From contig CANTEG010000013.1 of assembly GCA_947652735.1 (NCBI GenBank), positions 17,529-81,528 on the forward strand: DNA of 64,000 bases, in the 5' to 3' direction. Numbering within the stretch: position 1 is the first letter of the stretch; each line of letters begins with the position of its first letter. The translations under genes were made by a program, and so were the position numbers. Source of the stretch: an uncultured Lachnospiraceae bacterium. Its GTDB lineage: Bacteria > Bacillota > Clostridia > Lachnospirales > Lachnospiraceae. This document shows, piece after piece, positions 1-7,059 of this stretch. The notes under the pieces are model-generated. The model was not told the DNA's origin and searched no databases. It was given only the letters and a program-made list of their open reading frames with translations.

Positions 1-1
1 A

Positions 2-235
2 CGTCTTAAATCCCTTGAGGATATTGCAAATGGATTTAAGGGCGTTGATAAGACTTTTGCTATTCAGGCAGGTAGAGAAATTCGTGTTATGGTAGTTCCA
101 GAGCAGGTGAGTGATGCCGATATGGTACTTTTGGCAAGGGATATCTCAAAGAAAATTGAGGATGAACTTGAGTATCCAGGTCAGATTAAGGTTAATCTCA
201 TTAGAGAATCACGAGTTACTGATTTTGCAAAGTAA
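2..235 (+). CDS. rny: Ribonuclease Y, C-terminal fragment
   Basis: The window opens inside this gene and only the last 77 codons are present. They read [15 protein letters not shown], then [20 protein letters not shown] and [12 protein letters not shown], which is the conserved C-terminal end of RNase Y, downstream of its HD domain. RNase Y is a membrane-anchored endoribonuclease that starts mRNA decay in Firmicutes. The KH and HD domains and the N-terminal membrane segment lie outside the window. The gene is followed directly by a strong intrinsic terminator, so it ends its transcription unit. Confidence 0.93.
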   Translation, partial: RLKSLEDIANGFKGVDKTFAIQAGREIRVMVVPEQVSDADMVLLARDISKKIEDELEYPGQIKVNLIRESRVTDFAK

Positions 236-240
236 TTACA

Positions 241-303
241 GGAGGTTGTTGTATTACAGACCATTTGGTTAAATGGGCTGGTATGACAGCCTCTTTTTTA
301 TTT
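241..303 (+). terminator. Intrinsic terminator after rny
   Basis: The outer stem GAGGTTGT pairs with ACAGCCTC with one G-U pair. Inside it CCATTT pairs with AAATGG around the loop GGTT. A run of T follows at about 293-304. The arm ending in TGACAGCC belongs to a terminator family that recurs in this window. Confidence 0.85.
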
Positions 304-305
304 TA

Positions 306-391
306 TTAGGAAAGTCCTATGTACTTTCCTATAAGGCAGGATTAAAAATCCTGCTAAAATGCGAGCTATAGTGCCGAAGGCACTTTGTTCT
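306..391 (+). repeat. Dispersed three-hairpin repeat, copy A
   Basis: Three short hairpins follow one another. The first is TTAGGAAAG facing CTTTCCTA, the second AGGATTAAAAATCCT inside GGCAGG...CCTGC, and the third AGTGCCgaAGGCACT followed by TTGTTCT. A second copy with the same order and long identical blocks lies at 39624-39731. Within 236-554, which holds no gene, I otherwise see only the rny terminator, this repeat, and the promoter and leader of the LacI-type gene. Confidence 0.6.
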
Positions 392-422
392 ATGTTATTC
401 CCATAAAAAATACGCAAAGGTG

Positions 423-453
423 TTGACAGCATCCCCGTTGTGTATGTTACAAT
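423..453 (+). promoter_or_regulatory. Promoter of the LacI-family gene
   Basis: TTGACA at 423-428 and TACAAT at 448-453 are separated by 19 bases, slightly long for a sigma-A promoter. Downstream, ATTATGC (484-490) and GCATAAT (512-518) form an inverted repeat in the untranslated leader. It could be an operator or a small stem. Confidence 0.6.
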
Positions 454-554
454 AGTCTAAAAATAGGATACCGAACATTGTGGATTATGCAGGTGAAACA
501 AAATAAAACCCGCATAATATATGAGAAATGTGATTGTGGAAAACAGGAGAAAAA

Positions 555-1583
555 ATGATAACTATTAAGGAACTTGCCAGTATTTTGAATGTCAGTCCCA
601 CAACAGTATCAAATGTGGTGAACGGACACACGGAAAAGATGTCTGAGGAGACAAGGCGTAAAATCGAACGTGCATTGATTCAGTATGATTTTAGAAGAAG
701 TTACCATTCCAGCCAGCCTGGGGAACTGAAGCTGGTATCAGTTGATTTTAATCTGAGGTTTAGAAAACGGGTATTTTTGGACCCGTTTTGTGCAGAACTG
801 CTTGATACAATTTGTGTGAAGCTTCAGGAATACGGTAGATATCCTGTATGTGGAAGCTTAAAAGATACGGAGGAGGCATACAAAAAACTTCAGTCAAGAA
901 ATATAGAAGGTGGAATTGTAGTAGGTTTTAACCCGTGGGAATGTGAGGCATTTTCACATAAGGTGGGAAAACCGGTTGTGTTTATTGACTGTGGTACTGG
1001 AAATTATGACAATGTGGGTATTGAAGATTACGAGGGAGGAAAACGCATAACAGAGTTTATGCTTAGGCAGGGTCACAGACGGATTGCTTTTTTCTGTGAT
1101 AAGAAAAATCCCGTATCAAGTAATTTGGAACGTTTTCGGGGATATTGTGATGCCCTTGAAGAATATGGAATATCATACAGTAATGAGGATTATCTGTATC
1201 TTCCTGATGATAAAAATCTAATGAGGGAAACACTTAGAAATTTTGCACACAAGGTAAGAAGACAGGGATACACAGCGGTGTTTGTTGTGTCCGATTATCT
1301 TGCCAATGAGACAATTCGTATATTTGAGACGGCAGGACTTAGTGTACCTGATGATATATCAGTAGCAGGTTTTGATGATAACCTATATGCCAAGCTGGGA
1401 AAACCGATGCTCACTACGGTAAGACAACCAATCAGGGAGAAAGGTGAACAAGCGGTTACGCTTCTTATGCAGAGAATAAACGGTGAGGAAATCATAGCCA
1501 ACTCATTTCGCTTCCCTGTGGAATTGATTGTCAGGGACAGTGTAAAAAACATAACATTACCTGATGCATTACCTAGTGCATGA
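555..1583 (+). CDS. LacI/GalR-family sugar-responsive repressor
   Basis: This is a DNA-binding regulator expected to control the adjacent sugar operon. Residues 1-25 hold the LacI helix-turn-helix (TIKELASILNVSPTTVSNVV) followed by the hinge region. The rest is a periplasmic-binding-protein-like sensor domain with the typical segments GKRITEFMLRQGHRRIAF and DISVAGFDDN. The protein is 342 residues, normal for the family. I chose ATG 555 because AGGAGA lies just upstream and the HTH starts right there. An upstream in-frame TTG at 534 would add seven residues of unlikely sequence. The inducer is not visible in the sequence. From the neighbours I infer an alpha-galactoside or sucrose-type sugar. 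Confidence 0.9.
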   Translation: MITIKELASILNVSPTTVSNVVNGHTEKMSEETRRKIERALIQYDFRRSYHSSQPGELKLVSVDFNLRFRKRVFLDPFCAELLDTICVKLQEYGRYPVCGSLKDTEEAYKKLQSRNIEGGIVVGFNPWECEAFSHKVGKPVVFIDCGTGNYDNVGIEDYEGGKRITEFMLRQGHRRIAFFCDKKNPVSSNLERFRGYCDALEEYGISYSNEDYLYLPDDKNLMRETLRNFAHKVRRQGYTAVFVVSDYLANETIRIFETAGLSVPDDISVAGFDDNLYAKLGKPMLTTVRQPIREKGEQAVTLLMQRINGEEIIANSFRFPVELIVRDSVKNITLPDALPSA

Positions 1584-1590
1584 CATTATT

Positions 1591-1640
1591 AAGGTTGTAC
1601 CATCATAAATTTATGATGGTGACAGCCTTTTATTTTTTTG
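1591..1640 (+). terminator. Intrinsic terminator after the LacI-family gene
   Basis: AAGGTTGT pairs with ACAGCCTT, and inside it ACCATCATAA faces TTATGATGGT almost without a loop. A T-rich tract follows (1628-1646). This separates the regulator from the transport operon. Confidence 0.85.
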
Positions 1641-1738
1641 TTTTTTAGTCGAAATGCGTATAAATATACTGCTGTAGTAACCAGTATAATATGTGTTGTT
1701 TTGTAAAACCGTGTGTTATTTGTGAACAAAAAGGTACA

Positions 1739-1780
1739 TTTTATCAACTTTGGTAAAAATTAACAAAAAACGAATATAAT
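1739..1780 (+). promoter_or_regulatory. Candidate operator and promoter of the sugar operon
   Basis: TTTTATCAACTTTGGTAAAA (1739-1758) is an imperfect palindrome, with 16 of 20 positions symmetric. It is followed 16 bases later by TATAAT at 1775-1780. The -35 (TTGGTA, 1750-1755, 19-base spacer) is poor and lies inside the palindrome, as expected for a repressor-covered promoter. The remaining intergenic DNA between 1641 and 1923 is very AT-rich. It holds another TATAAT at 1685-1690 without a clear -35, and a hairpin with ATGTTATACA (1801-1810) facing TGCATAACAT (1825-1834). The assignment to the LacI-type protein is inference. Confidence 0.4.
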
Positions 1781-1923
1781 AATTATAAAAAAGGCACATG
1801 ATGTTATACATTTTGTTGGTGTTGTGCATAACATATTGAAAAACAAAATATAACAACCTAACATAATTATATGTGGAAACACTTTGAATATATATTATTA
1901 ATAAAGAGAGAAGGAGGTAAAAG

Positions 1924-3207
1924 ATGAAAAACAAAAAGTGTGCACTTTTTGCGACAACTGCAATGGTAATTTCCCTTTTGGCTGGTGGTTGCAGTGCCAG
2001 AAAAGACGACAACGGAAAAGTCAGAATCGAACTGGTGCAGTATAAGCCGGAGGCAGTAGCCGTATTTGAGGAGCTGGAAGAAAAATTCAATGCAACACAT
2101 GATGACATTGAGTTGGTGATTGACTCCCCAAATGATGCTATGACAATTTTAAAGACAAGATTTATCAGAGAAGATAATCCTGACATTATCGGAATCGGTG
2201 GTGATATCAATTACTCCAATTTCTTAGATGCCGAAATGCTAATGGATATATCGGATTTTGATGGTCTTTCCGACATCAAGGACAATTACCTGAGCATCAA
2301 CAAGGATTTAGAGTATGTTCCGCAGGAGGGTGTGTATGCGATGCCGTATATGGCAAATGCAGCAGGAATACTCTACAACCGTGATATGTTTGAGGAACAT
2401 GGCTGGGAGGTGCCAAAGACATGGGAGGAATTTACTGCACTGTGTGATACCATTTCACAAGCGGGTATGCAGCCTCTTTACTTTGGCTATAAGGACACAT
2501 GGACCTGTCTTGCACCTTGGAATGCAATTGCAGTAAATTTGTGTCCGTCTGATTTAGCATATCAGGTAAACAGTGGAAATGCTAAATTCTCGGAGCAATA
2601 TGCAGAGGTCGCTTCAAAACAGCGTGAGCTTCTTAATTGGGCACAGCCTAATCCTGTTGCCTATAGCTACAATGATGCCTGTACCGCTTTTGCGAGAGGT
2701 GAATCTGCAATGTATGTCATCGGAAGCTATGCCATACCGCAGATAAAGTCTGTTAATCCGGATATCAATATTGATTCTTTTGTATTCCCTGCAAGCAGTG
2801 TGGCAGAGGAGAATATATTAAATTCCGGTAATGACCTGATGTTCTGTGTTATGGAGGATTGTGAGTACAAGGAGGAGGCATATGAGGTTCTGCGTTTCCT
2901 GCTTGAGGACGAAAATATAAAAATCTATCTGGAGGCACAGAGTGCAGTTCCTTGCAAGAAGGGGGATTTTGAGCTTGCATCGGAGCTTGACAGTATGCGG
3001 GAGTATATTGACAACGGCATTGTGGCAGATTATCAGGACCACCATTATCCGAGTGAGATGGCAGTGGATGCCATGATTCAGACCTACCTTTTGGATAATG
3101 ACAGTGATGCACTAAGTACATTTATGGCAAGGTTTGATAAAGAGTGGGTGCGTTACAATAAGGATATCATAGCCAAGGTAGAGAAATATAAGGAGAAGGA
3201 GGAGTAG
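1924..3207 (+). CDS. ABC transporter sugar-binding lipoprotein
   Basis: This is the extracellular solute-binding component (family 1) of a carbohydrate ABC importer. The N-terminus is a lipoprotein signal with lipobox LAGGC, so Cys23 would be lipidated and the protein tethered outside the membrane. The 427-residue length and segments such as GVYAMPYMANAAGILYNRDM and FARGESAMYVIGSYAIP are typical of MsmE/MalE-like binding proteins. It is preceded by a strong AAGGAGG site. It lies three bases upstream of the first permease gene, so the three transport genes form one operon. The neighbouring alpha-galactosidase and amylosucrase-type enzyme suggest raffinose-family sugars as ligand. That is an inference. 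Confidence 0.93.
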   Translation: MKNKKCALFATTAMVISLLAGGCSARKDDNGKVRIELVQYKPEAVAVFEELEEKFNATHDDIELVIDSPNDAMTILKTRFIREDNPDIIGIGGDINYSNFLDAEMLMDISDFDGLSDIKDNYLSINKDLEYVPQEGVYAMPYMANAAGILYNRDMFEEHGWEVPKTWEEFTALCDTISQAGMQPLYFGYKDTWTCLAPWNAIAVNLCPSDLAYQVNSGNAKFSEQYAEVASKQRELLNWAQPNPVAYSYNDACTAFARGESAMYVIGSYAIPQIKSVNPDINIDSFVFPASSVAEENILNSGNDLMFCVMEDCEYKEEAYEVLRFLLEDENIKIYLEAQSAVPCKKGDFELASELDSMREYIDNGIVADYQDHHYPSEMAVDAMIQTYLLDNDSDALSTFMARFDKEWVRYNKDIIAKVEKYKEKEE

Positions 3208-3210
3208 AAG

Positions 3211-4134
3211 ATGGGAAACGAAGAAGCAAAGAAGGAGAAGACGGAAAAGAAAGAAAAAAAAGTTAAGACTTGGAGTCGAAACGATAAAATCTTTCTTGGA
3301 ATACTGATACCTGTATTGGTTTTGTTCTTCTGTTTCAATACGCTTCCCCTGATTAAAGGCTTTTATTATGGTCTTACCAATTTCAGGGGCTACGGAAATT
3401 ATGACTTTGTAGGCTTGCGTAACTTTAAGGATTTATTTACCGATGCAAGAGTAGGAAAATCCTATTTATTTACTTTTAAGTATGCTCTGGTGATGACACT
3501 TTTGGTCAACTTCTTAAGCTTGGTTCTCGCTCTTGGAATGAATCGGGAAATTAAGGGAAAAAATGCACTCAGAGGTATTTACTTCGTACCGAATATACTT
3601 GGCGGACTGGTAGTCGGCTATATATTCAGTTTTATCTTTACTTACATTTTACCTGCTGTCGGAGAGGCAACTGGTATTGGATTTCTTCAAAACAGCTTTC
3701 TTGCAAACACAAAAACAGCATGGATTGCCATTGTTATTGTAGGTGCATGGCAGGGTATTGCAATGAATACGATTATTTATATATCCGGTCTTCAAACTGT
3801 GCCCGAGGAGGTATACGAGGCATGTATGCTGGACGGAGCCAGCGGATGGAAAAAGTTTTCCAAGATTACACTTCCGCTCATTATGCCGTTCGTAACAATT
3901 AATCTCGTGCTTTGCATGAAAAATGCGTTGATGGTATTTGACCAGATTATGTCTTTGACAAAAGGAGGACCTTCCCAGAGTACAGAGTCCATATCATATT
4001 TGATTTACAATAATGGTATGAGCGGTGGACAGTTTGGATTCCAAAGTGCGAATGCATTCGTATTCTTTGTTGTAATAGTTGCTATTTCATTTATGCAGAT
4101 GAAATTCTTAGGTGGAAAGGAGGAGCAGTTATAA
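3211..4134 (+). CDS. Sugar ABC transporter permease (MalF/MsmF type)
   Basis: This inner-membrane subunit forms half of the transport channel. After a lysine-rich cytoplasmic N-terminus (residues 1-25) about six membrane segments can be read, starting around residue 27. The EAA loop that docks on the ATPase is visible as EACMLDGASGWKKFSKITLP near residue 200. The length (307 residues) is usual. The gene lies directly behind the binding protein and overlaps the second permease by one base (TAATG), which indicates translational coupling. No ATPase gene occurs in the operon. In Firmicute MsmEFG-type systems a shared MsmK/MalK ATPase encoded elsewhere usually energises the transporter. Confidence 0.92.
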   Translation: MGNEEAKKEKTEKKEKKVKTWSRNDKIFLGILIPVLVLFFCFNTLPLIKGFYYGLTNFRGYGNYDFVGLRNFKDLFTDARVGKSYLFTFKYALVMTLLVNFLSLVLALGMNREIKGKNALRGIYFVPNILGGLVVGYIFSFIFTYILPAVGEATGIGFLQNSFLANTKTAWIAIVIVGAWQGIAMNTIIYISGLQTVPEEVYEACMLDGASGWKKFSKITLPLIMPFVTINLVLCMKNALMVFDQIMSLTKGGPSQSTESISYLIYNNGMSGGQFGFQSANAFVFFVVIVAISFMQMKFLGGKEEQL

Positions 4135-5105
4135 TGGATAATAAGGAACAGGAAAATATGGCAGTACAGGAAGCTGCAACTGCCCAAAGCCCTATGCCGG
4201 AGGCATCTGAAAAGGTAACTGAAAAGGAGCCTGAGAAAAAACCGCCTAAGATGAAAAAATCGAAAGGCGCTGTGGGCGGAAAAACAGCAAATGTAATTAT
4301 AAATATTTTGCTGGTTATCGGTTGTATTACAGTATTCTTTCCGTTATATATGACTGTGATTATAGCATTTAAGAAACCGTCTGAGATGACAAATGATGTA
4401 GCAGGTGCACTGGCGTTTCCTGAAAAATGGAATTTTGATAACTTTGCAGAGGCAATGCGCGTAACTGATTTTTGGCATTCTTTAGGTAACAGCTTGCTTC
4501 TTACCGGCGTTACAGTTGTTATATGTATCTTGCTTCATTCTTTGGCAGGTTATGTTATTGGAAGAAAAATGGCAAAACTTAAGACATTTAAGGCTGCATA
4601 TTTTTATATTGTAAGTGGTATGTTTGTTCCGTTTGCAGTTTTGATGATGCCTCTTGTAAAGCAGACAGCTCAGATGGGAATTGCAAACAGAATTGGTGTT
4701 ATTATCTTATACGTTGTATTCTTTATGCCAATGAATATGATGCTATATACAGGATATTTAAAAAATATTCCCCTTGCCCTTGAGGAGGCGGCGTGTGTAG
4801 ATGGTGCCACGGCATGGCAGACATATTGGAAAATTATTTTTCCGAATATGAAGCCTATGCATGCAACAGTTGCGGTTCTTACAGCAATGAGTACATGGAA
4901 TGACGTTATGACACCACTTGTTATTATGTCAGGAACAGACCAAAATACACTTCCGTTGGCACAGCTTAACTTCCAGACTCAGTTTGGAACAAATTACAAC
5001 CTTGCATTTGCATCATACCTGCTTGCGTTATTACCGATATTGATATTCTATATTATATGTCAGAAGCAGATTATCAGCGGTGTTGTAAATGGAGCGGTTA
5101 AATAA
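4134..5105 (+). CDS. Sugar ABC transporter permease (MalG/MsmG type)
   Basis: This is the second channel subunit of the same importer. It starts at the ATG that overlaps the previous stop codon. The N-terminal 55 residues are hydrophilic and rich in Glu, Pro and Lys, longer than in most homologues. About six membrane segments follow, and the EAA loop reads EEAACVDGATAWQTYWKIIFP. The length is 323 residues. A large structured spacer of 140 bases separates it from the next enzyme gene, so expression of transport and catabolic genes may be uncoupled there. Confidence 0.92.
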   Translation: MDNKEQENMAVQEAATAQSPMPEASEKVTEKEPEKKPPKMKKSKGAVGGKTANVIINILLVIGCITVFFPLYMTVIIAFKKPSEMTNDVAGALAFPEKWNFDNFAEAMRVTDFWHSLGNSLLLTGVTVVICILLHSLAGYVIGRKMAKLKTFKAAYFYIVSGMFVPFAVLMMPLVKQTAQMGIANRIGVIILYVVFFMPMNMMLYTGYLKNIPLALEEAACVDGATAWQTYWKIIFPNMKPMHATVAVLTAMSTWNDVMTPLVIMSGTDQNTLPLAQLNFQTQFGTNYNLAFASYLLALLPILIFYIICQKQIISGVVNGAVK

Positions 5106-5128
5106 CAGTAAATCAAAGATATATTTTT

Positions 5129-5211
5129 AATCCGAAAACGGCAGCCTTGGCAGCGTTCATTCGCTGCCTGTGGCTGACGTTTGTCGGATTTTATTAGAAA
5201 AATCCGATTTT
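5129..5211 (+). promoter_or_regulatory. Two mutually exclusive hairpins inside the sugar operon
   Basis: A long imperfect stem runs from AATCCGA (5129-5135) to TCGGATT (5184-5190), with GGCAGCG facing CGCTGCC around a six-base loop. The 3' arm TCGGATTTT (5184-5192) can instead pair perfectly with AAAATCCGA (5199-5207), which is followed by TTTT. The two folds share an arm and exclude each other. This could attenuate transcription between the permease and enzyme genes, or simply stabilise the upstream mRNA. No folding program was run. Confidence 0.5.
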
Positions 5212-5245
5212 AGGAAATTAAGAGAAGTATAGAGGATGAAACGGT

Positions 5246-7045
5246 ATGAATTTAGAACAGAGCTATTATGAGCTTTATGGTGACAATGATATAACAAGAT
5301 TTCGTTATGGTCAGCTTATGGATATAATGGAGCGTGCTGTCAAGGAAAGACCGTCTGTGCTTAAAAAATATGATGCGGAGGGTAATGTATGGTATCATTC
5401 TGAAAAAATGGTGGGAATGATGCTTTATGTTGACAGGTTCAGTGATAATCTTGAGGGATTTGAAAAGAAAATAGATTATCTGGCTGAGCTTGGTGTAACC
5501 TATGTCCATTTTATGCCGCTCTTAAAATCCAGAGAGGGAAATAATGACGGGGGCTATGCAGTGTCGGATTACCTCATGGTGGACGAAAAATTTGGAACAA
5601 TGGAAATGCTTACCCGAATTATTGGTAAGATGAGAAAAAAGGGAATCCGAACCTGTATTGATTTTGTATTAAATCATACGGCAAAGGAGCACATCTGGGC
5701 GAAGAAGTGTTTAGATGGCGATGAAGACTACAGAGATATGTACATTATGTTTGATGATGATACCATACCTAAGGAATATGAGAAAAATCTGACACAGATT
5801 TTTCCGGGAGTGGCACCGGGGAATTTTACATTCTATCCTGAGTATGGTAAATATGTTATGACACGTTTTTATGAGTTCCAGTGGGATTTGAATTACAGAA
5901 ATCCACAGGTATTCAATAAAATAGTGGAGGTGCTGCTTACTCTTGCCAACAAGGGTGTTGATATATTCAGGCTCGATGCAATTCCATATATGTGGAAAGA
6001 GCTTGGAACGACATGCATGAACCATCCGAATGTACACAAGCTGATTGCCATGATGTATGAAATCACGAGGAAAGTATGTCCGAGTGTGATATTTCTTGGA
6101 GAGGCAATTGTGGAGCCTTTTGAGATTGTTAAGTATTTTGGAAATGGAATGGATAAGGAATGCAATGTTATGTACAATGCTTCCTTTATGGTATTGTTGT
6201 GGAATTCGCTGGCAACGCGTGACGTGAGGTTGATGGAGCGTTCTCTTGCCAAGGATTATGGAATCACTTCCGATGGTATATGGATAAATTATGTGCGCTG
6301 CCATGATGATATCGGTTGGGGATTTGAAACAGATATTTTAAGAGAACTGGGGTGTGACCCAGAGCAGCATAAGCAGTTTATGATTCGCTACATGGAAGGA
6401 AAGTTTCCGGGAAGCTTTTCCATAGGCGAATTATATGAGTATAATCCCATAAACAAGGATGCAAGGAACAGTGGAACGCTGGCATCCATGTGCGGACTTG
6501 AACAGGCACAAAACGAGAAGCATATGTATAAGCTTGAGCTTGCAGTAAAGCGTATATTACTGGTGCATGCAATGGTTATTTCTTATACAGGTATTCCGTT
6601 ACTTTATAGTGGTGACGAAATTGGTCAGATAAATGATTGGAGCTATAAGGAGGTTCCTGCACATGCACATGATTCCAGATGGCTTCACAGGGGCAAAATG
6701 GATTGGGTGCTTGCCAAAAACAGACATGATTTAAGCTCGGTTGAGGGACAGATTTTTCTCAAGCTGAAGCAGATGATTGAAATAAGAAAATCATGTGTAT
6801 ATTTTAGTTCAAATTATCGTGCAATACCTGTAGATACAGGCAATTTGGCCGTATTTTGCTTTCATAAGGAAGACAAAATGCTGGTGCTTGCCAATTTCTC
6901 AGAGCATGAGCAGTGGGTGGATACAGGCAGCTTTGATTGGTTTGGGTTGCCTGGTGAGATGCATGACCTTATAACGGGAAGGCAAATCAGGTCATATCAG
7001 AATACGATTTTGCTTGGACCGTACGAATTTTTATGGCTGGTTTAG
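5246..7045 (+). CDS. Amylosucrase-type GH13 enzyme (sucrose-acting)
   Basis: This is a retaining alpha-glucosyl enzyme that resembles amylosucrase/sucrose hydrolase (GH13 subfamily 4). Landmarks are the DGGYAVSDY block near residue 101, region I (DFVLNHTAKEH, about 139-149), nucleophile Asp244 in FRLDAIPYMW, acid/base Glu286 in FLGEAIV, and His353-Asp354. The 42-residue spacing from nucleophile to acid/base matches amylosucrase as I remember it, as does DSRW-HR near residue 490. The expected reaction is cleavage of sucrose to fructose plus either glucan or glucose. Sequence alone does not decide between polymer synthesis and hydrolysis. The length is 599 residues, slightly shorter than classical amylosucrase. 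It lies between the transporter and the alpha-galactosidase and would process the sucrose left after galactose removal. Confidence 0.82.
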   Translation: MNLEQSYYELYGDNDITRFRYGQLMDIMERAVKERPSVLKKYDAEGNVWYHSEKMVGMMLYVDRFSDNLEGFEKKIDYLAELGVTYVHFMPLLKSREGNNDGGYAVSDYLMVDEKFGTMEMLTRIIGKMRKKGIRTCIDFVLNHTAKEHIWAKKCLDGDEDYRDMYIMFDDDTIPKEYEKNLTQIFPGVAPGNFTFYPEYGKYVMTRFYEFQWDLNYRNPQVFNKIVEVLLTLANKGVDIFRLDAIPYMWKELGTTCMNHPNVHKLIAMMYEITRKVCPSVIFLGEAIVEPFEIVKYFGNGMDKECNVMYNASFMVLLWNSLATRDVRLMERSLAKDYGITSDGIWINYVRCHDDIGWGFETDILRELGCDPEQHKQFMIRYMEGKFPGSFSIGELYEYNPINKDARNSGTLASMCGLEQAQNEKHMYKLELAVKRILLVHAMVISYTGIPLLYSGDEIGQINDWSYKEVPAHAHDSRWLHRGKMDWVLAKNRHDLSSVEGQIFLKLKQMIEIRKSCVYFSSNYRAIPVDTGNLAVFCFHKEDKMLVLANFSEHEQWVDTGSFDWFGLPGEMHDLITGRQIRSYQNTILLGPYEFLWLV

Positions 7046-7059
7046 GAAGGAGAAAATTG

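Noticed and set aside
1716-2210. 164-codon frame on the minus strand over the sugar-binding protein start
   Set aside because: It overlaps a clear lipoprotein gene and AT-rich intergenic DNA, has no family-like sequence and no promoter or ribosome site. It is a shadow frame.
3211-5105. Sugar transporter considered broken because no ATPase gene is present
   Set aside because: MsmEFG-type operons often lack an ATPase and use a shared one. Both permeases and the binding protein are intact.
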